Positions 1-6,916 of a stretch of DNA of 16,996 nt are shown here, one piece after another (the first letter of the stretch is position 1; every line of letters starts with the position of its first letter). The stretch is taken from contig CAYGUI010000027.1 in assembly GCA_964353115.1 (NCBI GenBank), positions 1-16,996 of the forward strand. The letters are read 5' to 3'. This stretch comes from CAYGUI01 sp964353115 (lineage in GTDB: Bacteria > Pseudomonadota > Gammaproteobacteria > JAGOUU01). The notes under the pieces were generated by a model. The model did no database searches. It worked only from the letters and a program-made list of their open reading frames with translations, and was not told where the DNA came from. Made by a program: the position numbers and the translations under genes.

Positions 1-159
1 ATAATTAGCAAAAAATAAAAAACTAATAGTTATTAAGAAAACTACTAAAAAAGTTTTTATAAAAATTTTACGATTTTGCCAAAAAATTATAATTAAATCA
101 GCCAACGAGAACAATTCTTCTTCTTTATAATGATCGTATTCCTTTATATGTTTATCCAT
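1..159 (-). CDS. Wzz-type chain-length determinant, N-terminal fragment (runs off left edge)
   Basis: The minus strand is open from an ATG at 157-159 to the window edge, giving 53 residues with no stop. The fragment has a charged, acidic N-terminus (about residues 1-15). It continues with ELFSLADLIIIFWQNRK and then a hydrophobic segment at about 32-50 (IFIKTFLVVFLITISFLFF). This order, an acidic L-x-D-L-x-x-x-x-W helix, basic residues and the first membrane segment, is typical of the N-terminus of Wzz/FepE/Etk-type polysaccharide co-polymerases. Those are inner-membrane proteins that set O-antigen or capsule chain length. The gene is divergent from rmlB, a nucleotide-sugar gene, which fits a surface-polysaccharide locus. 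No clear Shine-Dalgarno sequence precedes the ATG. Only the N-terminus is visible, so the subfamily (Wzz or tyrosine-kinase type) cannot be told. Confidence 0.7.
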   Translation of the reverse strand, partial: MDKHIKEYDHYKEEELFSLADLIIIFWQNRKIFIKTFLVVFLITISFLFFANY

Positions 160-195
160 GAGAATTTTAAAAGTTTTTAATCTATGCTTTAATAC

Positions 196-217
196 AGGAG
201 GCTACATTTTATCATAA
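196..217. repeat. Intergenic motif AGGANGCTACATTTT(A)TCATAA, copy 1
   Basis: The stretch AGGAGGCTACATTTT followed by A and TCATAA lies between the wzz-like gene and rmlB. It matches 16836-16856 at 20 positions, with one mismatch and one inserted base. TATCATAACAA at 210-220 also occurs exactly at 14228-14238, just upstream of speA, so this part may be a -10 region (TATCAT) for rmlB. The AGGAGG core is too far from the rmlB ATG (about 28 bases) to be its ribosome binding site. Function unknown. Confidence 0.45.
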
Positions 218-229
218 CAAGCTTATTAT

Positions 230-1369
230 ATGCGAAAACTTCTAATAACCGGAGGTGCCGGATTTATCGGCGCTAATTTTACCCGTTACTGGCGCAAGAA
301 GCATCAGTTTGACACTATTGTTGTGCTCGATAAGCTCAACTTTGCCGGTAATCTAAAGAACTTACAACAACTTGATAGTTTTTCATTTTTTTATTTTATA
401 AAAGGCGACATCGGTAATTATAAGCTAGTTGAGGAAATATTATATCAGTATCAAATCGATACTATCGTAAACTTTGCTGCCGAAACTATAGTTGATCGCT
501 CAATTTCTGATCCAGATACATTTATAACTAATAATATAGATAGCACTCATACTTTATTAAAAGCTGCGAAAAACTTTTGGCTCACCCACCCCAAACTACG
601 CAAAAAGCATCATTTTCATCATATTTCAACGGATGAAGTTTTTGGCTCACTAAAAGAAGGTGCTGCACCATTTACCGAAGAATCTCGCTATAAACCTAAT
701 TCACCATATGCTGCCTCAAAAGCTGCAGCTGATCATTTAGTTCGAACATTTGTTGTAACATATGGATTAAATGCAACAATTAGTAATTGCTCAAATAATT
801 ACGGGCCGCATGATTACCCAGCAAAATTAATTCCACGTGTAATTATAAATATTTTAACTGGTAAAAAAATTCCAATTTACGGAGATGGCAAACAGATTCG
901 TGACTGGGTTCATGTAGATGATCACTGCCGCGGCATTGAAGCGATTATTAAACGTGGAACATGTGGCGAAAGTTATAACATAGGCGGATTTTATAAACAG
1001 ACTACAAATATCGATTTAATTAAGAAAATTTGTAAAATAATGGATGACATGTTTGAAGATAATGCTATCCTGCGCGCAAAATATCCACGCTCTTATCCTG
1101 CTTATAATATCCCCGCAAGATTTTTGATTAAGCACGTTACAGACAGGCCAGGACATGACAGACATTATGCTCTTGATCCGCATAAAATAAGCTGTGAGCT
1201 TGATTTTGCTTGCAAAATAAATTTAGAAAAGGGGCTAACCAGTACCATACAATGGTATTTAGAGAATGATCACTGGTGGAAACCACTTATTCCACGCGAA
1301 GATAAAAAATTAACTAAATACCCTGAATTAAAATATAGCTTTGAACATTATGCAATTGAACAAGATTAA
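230..1369 (+). CDS. rmlB: dTDP-glucose 4,6-dehydratase
   Basis: This enzyme converts dTDP-D-glucose to dTDP-4-keto-6-deoxy-D-glucose. It is the second step toward dTDP-L-rhamnose and other deoxysugars of surface polysaccharide, and it acts in the cytoplasm. It is an extended short-chain dehydrogenase of 379 aa, slightly longer than the usual 340-360. Visible motifs are the NAD-binding GGAGFIG at 8-14, FAAET.VDRS at 82-91, the catalytic T134-D135-E136 triplet, and the YxxxK pair Y160/K164. Further on are CSNNYGP, the substrate-binding YGDG..RDWVHVDDHCR region, and DRPGHDRHYALD near the C-terminus. The ATG at 230 is the natural start because GGAGFIG then falls at the expected position, although no good Shine-Dalgarno is seen. 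The 3' end overlaps the Fic gene. The wzz-like neighbour supports a polysaccharide locus. Confidence 0.95.
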   Translation: MRKLLITGGAGFIGANFTRYWRKKHQFDTIVVLDKLNFAGNLKNLQQLDSFSFFYFIKGDIGNYKLVEEILYQYQIDTIVNFAAETIVDRSISDPDTFITNNIDSTHTLLKAAKNFWLTHPKLRKKHHFHHISTDEVFGSLKEGAAPFTEESRYKPNSPYAASKAAADHLVRTFVVTYGLNATISNCSNNYGPHDYPAKLIPRVIINILTGKKIPIYGDGKQIRDWVHVDDHCRGIEAIIKRGTCGESYNIGGFYKQTTNIDLIKKICKIMDDMFEDNAILRAKYPRSYPAYNIPARFLIKHVTDRPGHDRHYALDPHKISCELDFACKINLEKGLTSTIQWYLENDHWWKPLIPREDKKLTKYPELKYSFEHYAIEQD

Positions 1370-2030
1370 ACCAAATAAAGAAAAAGCCTTAATGCTTGCT
1401 AAAAAAATCTTAGCAGAATTAATTTGCGATACCGTTAACTTAGAAGATATTAATTATACTGTCCCCGAAGTTCAGACCCTATTAGATGGAATCACTGTCG
1501 GCGGACATAAAATTACTGATCAAAACATAACCTTAAATCAAAAAAGGGCTTTTGATTTTTTATTTAATTCTGTATCAATAGGTAGCTTTAGTTTATCAAA
1601 AGAATATGCCTGTAAATTACACAAAATAGCGGCTTTTGAAGAATCTTTAACCTGGGGAGAATTCCGTGATGGCGGAGTTTCTATTGCAGGAACTGAATTT
1701 ATTCCGCCAGAGTATAATAAATTAGATGAAAGCTGGAAAAAAATGATTGCTAACTCTGAAAATATCGCTGATATTTATGATCGAGCTATTTTTATTTTTT
1801 TACAAATGGCTCGTAATCAATTTTTTTATGATGTTAATAAACGTATGGGAAGATTTATTATGAATGGAATCTTATTAAGTCAGGGCTTACCAATTATTAC
1901 AATTCCTATTACCAAAAAATTAGAATTTAATAAATTAATGATCGAATTTTATCCAAGCAATGATAGTTCAAAAATGACTGAATTTATGAAATCTTGTGTT
2001 CCAGAAAAAATTATTAATGCAATGAATTAA
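1350..2030 (+). CDS. Fic family protein with a variant active-site motif
   Basis: This is a Fic-domain protein of 226 aa from the ATG at 1350 (229 from a TTG at 1341). Fic enzymes typically transfer AMP or other phosphate-containing groups onto target proteins. The family motif HxFx(D/E)GN(G/K)RxxR appears as QFFYDVNKRMGR at residues 157-168. The catalytic His position is Gln and the first Gly is Val, while Asp, Asn, both Arg and the second Gly-like position hold. N-terminal PEVQTLLDGITVGGH (about 39-53) sits where many Fic proteins carry the inhibitory (S/T)xxxE(G/N) helix; here the acidic residue is Asp. WGEFRDGGVSIAGTEFIPP is the usual flap region. I recall that some Fic relatives share a Q-containing NQFFYDVNKR motif, so this may be a subfamily trait. 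The start overlaps the rmlB stop by 20 bases, and the end overlaps convergent ubiK by 17 bases. Transferase activity is uncertain. Confidence 0.85.
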   Translation: MQLNKIKPNKEKALMLAKKILAELICDTVNLEDINYTVPEVQTLLDGITVGGHKITDQNITLNQKRAFDFLFNSVSIGSFSLSKEYACKLHKIAAFEESLTWGEFRDGGVSIAGTEFIPPEYNKLDESWKKMIANSENIADIYDRAIFIFLQMARNQFFYDVNKRMGRFIMNGILLSQGLPIITIPITKKLEFNKLMIEFYPSNDSSKMTEFMKSCVPEKIINAMN

Positions 2031-2226
2031 TTTTTTCCTGCAATCTTGCTAAAACTTTTTTCTGCACTTCAAACTCTTCACGGGTAACCAAATCTAATTT
2101 AGCAAAAGCCTCTTGAAGCACTGCTTTAGTATTATCTAAAAAATCATCTTTTAATTTTCCAGCAGCATCTGGAAGATTTTTAGATATTTTTTCTGCTAAA
2201 TTTAAAATAAAATCATTAGTAAACAT
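2014..2226 (-). CDS. ubiK: Ubiquinone biosynthesis accessory factor UbiK (BMFP domain)
   Basis: A 70-aa protein of the UbiK/YqiC (BMFP) family. In E. coli this is an accessory factor of the aerobic ubiquinone biosynthesis complex that associates with membrane lipid. The hallmark block is LDLVTREEFEVQKKVLARLQ (about residues 44-63), close to E. coli LDLVSREEFDVQ. An amphipathic helix precedes it and a coiled-coil segment follows. It is shorter than the E. coli protein (about 96 aa): the end of the coiled coil and the tail are missing. The ATG overlaps the last 11 bases of uvrD, and a purine-rich stretch (AGAGAAGAAG) just upstream can serve as ribosome binding site, so translational coupling is likely. 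The 3' end overlaps the convergent Fic gene by 17 bases with no terminator between them. Confidence 0.88.
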   Translation of the reverse strand: MFTNDFILNLAEKISKNLPDAAGKLKDDFLDNTKAVLQEAFAKLDLVTREEFEVQKKVLARLQEKINSLH

Positions 2227-4162
2227 TTGCTTCTTCTCTCACACTATAAAACAACTCTTGCGGGACTTCGCGTAAAAAGCGCGATGGCATATTATATTCT
2301 TCACGACCATATAAACGCCGATATTCAGCAAAACTCATATGTAAATTTCTTTTCGCACGGGTAATGCCAACGTAGCATAGCCTGCGCTCTTCCTCTTGGC
2401 GAAAATCATCATATAGTGCCATGCGATGTGGAAATAATCCTTCTTCCATACCAACTAAAAACACACAATCAAACTCTAAACCTTTGGCAGAATGTAACGT
2501 CATTAAATTAACATAATCTTCAAATTCAGGTGCTTGAGCCTCACCAGCTTCTAGTACAGCATGCGCTAAAAATGCAGTTAAAGGCTCAATATCAGGGTAT
2601 TGCGAAGAATCGAATTGATTACTAGCAGTTACCAACTCTTGTAAGTTTTCAATTCTACTTTGCCCACGCTCACCCTTTTCTTTTTGATATTGCGCGATTA
2701 AACCACTATGCTTTGTAACTAATTCTATTTTTTTATCAAGATCGACATTTTCAATCATTTTTTTAAGATTTAAAATTAAATCATGAAAGGTTTTTAATCC
2801 AGTTATTGCTCGCGGTGTTAATAATTTTAAATCAAATATTTGCTGCGTTGCTTGCCATAATGAAATATTATTCTCTCGCGCTAAATTACGCACAACAGAT
2901 AAACTTTTTTCACCAATACCACGCGTTGGCCAGTTAACAATTCGCTCAAAAGCAGCATTATCATGATGATTAGTAATTAAACGTAAATATGCCAAGGCAT
3001 CTTTAATTTCAGCGCGTTCAAAAAAGCGCAAGCCACCATAAATTCTATAAGGCACCCCTCGCAATATTAACTCTTCCTCAAATACACGAGACTGTGCGTT
3101 GGAGCGGTATAAAATTGCAATTTCACGCAACGGCAATCTGCGATCTTTATATTTTTTTATTATATCGGCAACATAACGCGCTTCATCGATTTCGTTATAT
3201 GCATGATACAAAGCTATTTTGTCACCAGAAGCATGCTCAGTCCATAAGTCCTTACCCATGCGCTCAGGATTTTTTTTAATCAAGGCATTAGCTGCATCAA
3301 GAATTAATTTAGTAGAGCGATAATTTTGCTCTAAGCGTATAACTTCGCAATCATCAAATTCAGTAGTAAATTTATGAATATTTTCAATACATGCGCCACG
3401 CCAGCCATAAATTGACTGATCATCATCACCAACCACCATAAAATGGTTATTCTTAGTCGCTAATAATTTAAGCCATGAATATTGCAGTTTATTAGTATCT
3501 TGAAATTCGTCGATTAAAACATGACGAAAGCGCTCTTGATATTTCGTACGAATATCAGCATTATCTTTCCATAATTCTTTTGCTCGCAATAATAGTTCAG
3601 TGAAATCAACTAAACCATTGTTAAAACAATGCTCTTCGTACATATGATAAATACGTTGTAAAACTCTTTCGTTATTATCAATTGCATTTATATTTTTTGC
3701 TCGCAAACCATTTTCTTTACTTTTATTAATAAAATACATAGTTTCTTTGGGAACAAAATGCGTATCATCAATGCTCAGTTCTTTTTGAATTTTTTTAATT
3801 AATCGCAAGCTATCATCAACATCTAAAATTTGGAAATTATCCGGCAAATTTAATGCCTCGTGATGAATTCGCAATAAGCGATGCGCAATACCGTGAAAAG
3901 TTCCAATCCACATATTTTTAGCGGAAATACCAAGCGCAGATTCAATACGCTTTTTCATTTCATTAGCTGCTTTATTAGTAAAAGTTACCGCCAAAATTGA
4001 TAACGGTGACACTTGCTGCTCGCGAATAAGCCATGCAATACGTTGCACCAAAACACCTGTTTTACCACTTCCAGCACCCGCTAAAACTAAAATATTTTTA
4101 TTCGGTGCAGTTACTGCTTGATGTTGAGCTGGATTAAGTTGTTGGAGATTAAGATTTTTCAT
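2216..4162 (-). CDS. uvrD: DNA helicase II UvrD, lacking the C-terminal domain
   Basis: An SF1A 3'-5' DNA helicase for nucleotide excision repair, mismatch repair and clearing of replication blocks. Motifs in order are Walker A GAGSGKT at 29-35, FTNKAA..M at 61-69, GTFHGIAHRLLR at 87-98, Walker B DEFQD at 218-222, motif III GDDDQSIYGWRGA at 245-257, motif IV EQNYRST at 278-284, motif V TLHSAKGLEF at 555-564, and motif VI EEERRLCYVGITRAKR at 590-605. Similarity is to E. coli UvrD rather than Rep along the whole length, for example the MWIGTFHG and WPTRGIG regions. It has 648 aa against about 720 in E. coli: it stops after PSRFLREVPQE..., so the linker and Tudor-like domain are absent. It starts 9 bases after the AAA/DUF4143 gene and overlaps ubiK, so it is probably in one transcript. 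The start has no obvious Shine-Dalgarno. Confidence 0.95.
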   Translation of the reverse strand: MKNLNLQQLNPAQHQAVTAPNKNILVLAGAGSGKTGVLVQRIAWLIREQQVSPLSILAVTFTNKAANEMKKRIESALGISAKNMWIGTFHGIAHRLLRIHHEALNLPDNFQILDVDDSLRLIKKIQKELSIDDTHFVPKETMYFINKSKENGLRAKNINAIDNNERVLQRIYHMYEEHCFNNGLVDFTELLLRAKELWKDNADIRTKYQERFRHVLIDEFQDTNKLQYSWLKLLATKNNHFMVVGDDDQSIYGWRGACIENIHKFTTEFDDCEVIRLEQNYRSTKLILDAANALIKKNPERMGKDLWTEHASGDKIALYHAYNEIDEARYVADIIKKYKDRRLPLREIAILYRSNAQSRVFEEELILRGVPYRIYGGLRFFERAEIKDALAYLRLITNHHDNAAFERIVNWPTRGIGEKSLSVVRNLARENNISLWQATQQIFDLKLLTPRAITGLKTFHDLILNLKKMIENVDLDKKIELVTKHSGLIAQYQKEKGERGQSRIENLQELVTASNQFDSSQYPDIEPLTAFLAHAVLEAGEAQAPEFEDYVNLMTLHSAKGLEFDCVFLVGMEEGLFPHRMALYDDFRQEEERRLCYVGITRAKRNLHMSFAEYRRLYGREEYNMPSRFLREVPQELFYSVREEANVY

Positions 4163-4171
4163 GAAAAAATT

Positions 4172-5404
4172 TTAACACAATACTAAATTTGCTGGAATGA
4201 GAAATAACTTTTCTCCGAATGATAATATATCATTGCCTAAATAAACGATGTAACCGCCCAAAAATTTATCACCAATCTCATTTGATAAGTCACTCATTGT
4301 TACAAAATCTTTTTGCTTAATAGTTGTTTTAGCTTTAATTTCTATTGCGATAACTTCGCCTCGTCTATTTTCTAATATTAAATCTATTTCTTGTCTATTT
4401 TGTGTTCTGTAATGATATGCACTTGCTCTTGTGCTAGACCATGTCATTTGTTTTAAGATTTCAATAATTACAAAAACCTCAAATAATTGTCCTTTCAGAT
4501 TCACATCTTTATCTAATTCTGTTTGATTTAATCCTAATAAAAAAGACATTAAACCTGTATCATTCAATATTAATTTTGGCGATTTTACTAAACGCTTGGA
4601 TAAATTTTGTGACCAAGCTGGAATTTTATGAACTAAAAAAACACTTTCTAACAAAGAAATGTAGCGTTTTAAAGAAGTCTCTGGAATTCTGGAGCTGCGA
4701 GCTAATTCAGAATAATTTACTAATGTCGCACTGCGAGTTGCAATTAAATTTAATAATTTTGGTAATAAAGTTAAATCTTCTATATTAGCAATTTCACGAA
4801 TGTCGCGTTGAACTATGGCATTTAAATAAGAATCAAACCAATCTTCTCGACGCACCAAATCATAGCGTACCGTAGCTTCTGGATACCCACCAGTCAAAAT
4901 ATTTGAAAAAATATTGTGTTTTATAAATTGATTATCAGACTTTTGTAAACCACCACTAAATAACTGATCAATACGAGACTTTGAACCTCCTAGTATTTCT
5001 TGTATTGATAAAGGCCATAAGTTAATAATCTGCATTCTCCCAGCCAAAGATTCTGCTACTTTTGGTAAAAGCATTACATTGGCTGATCCTGTTAAAAAAA
5101 AGTTTCCAGGCACACGTTTTTCATCAACTATTTCTTTTATAGCTAATAATAACTCTGGCGCGCGTTGAATTTCATCAATAACTAATTTTTTTCCAGCATA
5201 TTGCCTAACAAATGCCCTAGGATCAAATTTAGCTGCTTCTAATATTGTAATATTATCCAAAGTAACATATTGATCTAAAAGCCCTTTTGCAATCAATTCT
5301 TTGGCAATTGTACTTTTCCCTGTTTGACGAGACCCGGATAAAAATATAACAGGAGTATCGTGTAGAGCAGCAATAATTTTAGTTAGAATATTACGATTAA
5401 TCAT
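4172..5404 (-). CDS. AAA+ ATPase with DUF4143 domain
   Basis: A 410-aa protein of the common AAA_14 plus DUF4143 family, whose cellular role is not settled. Walker A is GSRQTGKST at 24-32, Walker B is KLVIDEIQ at 73-80, and a sensor-like LTGSAN lies at 104-109. The middle (about 190-290) holds a winged-helix-like stretch (YSELARSSRIPETSLKRYISLLE) of DUF4143. The C-terminus has a PD-(D/E)xK-nuclease-like pattern: E309 in a helix, YHYR at 330-333, D341 in EIDLILE, and E355-x-K357 in IAIEIKAK. Whether this fold is catalytic here is unknown. The gene sits between waaA and uvrD, with 24 bases to the first and 9 to the second. Genes of this family are patchy and mobile among bacteria, so it may be a later insertion into a waaA-uvrD region; this is inference. 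Confidence 0.85.
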   Translation of the reverse strand: MINRNILTKIIAALHDTPVIFLSGSRQTGKSTIAKELIAKGLLDQYVTLDNITILEAAKFDPRAFVRQYAGKKLVIDEIQRAPELLLAIKEIVDEKRVPGNFFLTGSANVMLLPKVAESLAGRMQIINLWPLSIQEILGGSKSRIDQLFSGGLQKSDNQFIKHNIFSNILTGGYPEATVRYDLVRREDWFDSYLNAIVQRDIREIANIEDLTLLPKLLNLIATRSATLVNYSELARSSRIPETSLKRYISLLESVFLVHKIPAWSQNLSKRLVKSPKLILNDTGLMSFLLGLNQTELDKDVNLKGQLFEVFVIIEILKQMTWSSTRASAYHYRTQNRQEIDLILENRRGEVIAIEIKAKTTIKQKDFVTMSDLSNEIGDKFLGGYIVYLGNDILSFGEKLFLIPANLVLC

Positions 5405-5428
5405 TATATAAATATAACCAACTAATGG

Positions 5429-6664
5429 TTAAAAATCAACCATGCTGTGGATGATTTTCAAGCATCGCTCTTTTGCACCGCTATTTTTTTTAACTAAAGT
5501 ACGAGCATTATTTCCAATTTTATTAGCTAACTCTTTGTTTTCTAACAAATTAATTATTTGATTATTTAATTCAGAGATTTCTTTTAATTGAAAAATAGCG
5601 TCATTAGCTTTAAAACTTTCTATAATTTTACGAAAATTATGAGTATATGGGCCTGTGATAATTGGCAATCCTAAAGCAGCTGGCTCAACCACATTATGGC
5701 CACCAGTCGGAACCAAACTACCACCAACAAATATAATGTCGCTTAGAGCCAAGTAAAAGAATATTTCACCCATGGTATCTCCAACTAATACATCACAACT
5801 TTTAATTGCACTTTTTTTCGCAACATTAATTTTATTTTCTTTACATAAATTAAAGACTAAACAAAATCTTTCTGGATGTCGTGGTACTAAACAAAGAACT
5901 AGGTTAGGATATTTTTTAGATAATTCATTAAAACAATCTAAAATTATTTGCTCCTCGCCATCATGAGTGCTTATAGCAGATAATATTATTTTATTTTTGA
6001 ATAAATTATTTTTTACAGATCTCCCTAGCTCTAATTGATCATTCGGGATTTTTAAATCAAATTTAATATTACCCAAAACCTGTATTTTTTCCTTATCAAC
6101 ACCAAGATCATTAAATCTTTTTGAATCAATTTCTGATTGAGAGCAAATAAAATTTATTTTACTAACAGTCTTTTTAAATAAAAATTTAAGCTTTTTATAA
6201 TTTTTATATGACTTATCCGATATTCTTCCATTTAAAATTATTACTTTAATATTTTTTTTATGGGCCAGGCGAATTAAGTTGGGCCAAATTTCTGTATCTA
6301 CAAGACATATTAATTTTGGCTTAGTTTTATTTAAAAATATATTAATTAAAAAACTAATATCAAACGGCAGAAATCTATGGGAGATATTTGGATTTTTATT
6401 AATAATTTTATAACTTCAGATAGTATTATTGGTAACTAAAACTTTTAAACTTTTATTTAGATCATCAATTAATGAAATAACAGATTGAAATTCACCAACT
6501 GATACCGCATGTAAAATAACATCGCAAGGTTTGTAATTTATATTAAAACAAAATAATTTATCCCTAACTCGCGCCAAAGATTCTTTTTGTTTTATAGCAG
6601 AAAATATAATATAAAAAGGTACTAAAAATATAGTTAATAAATCATAGAGTAGAACTCTAATCAT
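5429..6664 (-). pseudogene. waaA: Kdo transferase waaA interrupted by an in-frame TGA
   Basis: WaaA (KdtA) adds Kdo residues to lipid IVA in LPS assembly at the inner membrane. From the ATG at 6664 the frame reads an N-terminal membrane segment (about 8-23) and HAVSVGE with catalytic Glu58, then hits TGA at 6416-6418 after 82 residues. The same frame then stays open for 328 codons to a TAA at 5429. It carries TEIWPN, GNIKFDL, STHDGEE, PRHPERF, GDTMGE and GGSLVPTGGHNVVEPAALG, all in family order. Total length without the stop is 410 residues, near the usual 425. The TGA aligns with a Gly in E. coli WaaA (VTTMTPTGS), so one G-to-T change (GGA to TGA) would explain it. I find no ATG, GTG or TTG in frame between the TGA and 6076, so restart close to the stop is unlikely. 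The start overlaps the preceding zinc-finger gene by 8 bases. A sequencing error or readthrough are alternatives. Confidence 0.85.
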
Positions 6665-6851
6665 TTTCTTTTAAAACATATTTAGCATCGCAATACGGGC
6701 AAATAATTTTACCGCCTGCCTCTTCAATTGCTAAATACACTTTTGGATGAGCATTCCATAACGTCATGTCATCAGTTGGACAAGATAAAGGTAAATCTTT
6801 TTTAGTAATTACGTATACTTTTTCTTTGCAAGCTTCAATTTTCTTATTCAT
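6657..6851 (-). CDS. Small zf-CHCC zinc-finger protein
   Basis: A 64-aa protein matching the zf-CHCC family, the bacterial relatives of the zinc-binding mitochondrial complex I subunit NDUFS6. Probable zinc ligands are Cys24 (LPLSCP), His35 (NAHP), Cys51 and Cys54 (CPYC). The blocks ITKKDLPLSCP, LWNAHPKVYL and ICPYCDAKYVL are characteristic. The exact job in bacteria is not known to me. Its TAG stop overlaps the waaA ATG (ATGATTAG), so the two genes are likely coupled in translation. The start at 6851 lies only 21 bases below the groEL terminator hairpin, has no visible Shine-Dalgarno, and leaves almost no space for its own promoter. Expression may depend on readthrough of that hairpin. Confidence 0.82.
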   Translation of the reverse strand: MNKKIEACKEKVYVITKKDLPLSCPTDDMTLWNAHPKVYLAIEEAGGKIICPYCDAKYVLKEND

Positions 6852-6865
6852 AAAATTTTTTATTT

Positions 6866-6900
6866 AAAAAATCCCCCCTGGTGCATAAGCGCCAGGGGGG
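6866..6900 (-). terminator. Rho-independent terminator of groES-groEL
   Basis: On the minus strand, CCCCCCTGGCGC pairs with GCACCAGGGGGG across a TTAT loop, a 12-bp stem with one G-T type pair. It is followed directly by ATTTTTT. It starts 16 bases after the groEL stop. It is among the most stable hairpins in the window and has the T-run on the groEL side. Confidence 0.88.
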
Positions 6901-6916
6901 CGAAAGCAAGACAGAA

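Noticed and set aside
2216..4162. Identification of the helicase as Rep rather than UvrD
   Set aside because: The length without the C-terminal domain is close to Rep, but the residues around MWIGTFHG, GDDDQSIYGWRGA and EKGERGQSRIENLQELV follow E. coli UvrD closely.
5411..5430. Short inverted repeat AACCA/TGGTT between the AAA gene and waaA as a terminator
   Set aside because: The stem is only 5 bp and AT-rich, and no T-run follows; it would not stop transcription.
6416..6418. TGA in waaA read as selenocysteine or as tryptophan under a changed code
   Set aside because: No hairpin like a SECIS follows the TGA, and the position aligns with Gly rather than Cys or Trp. TGA also ends speE at the expected family length, so it is a normal stop here.
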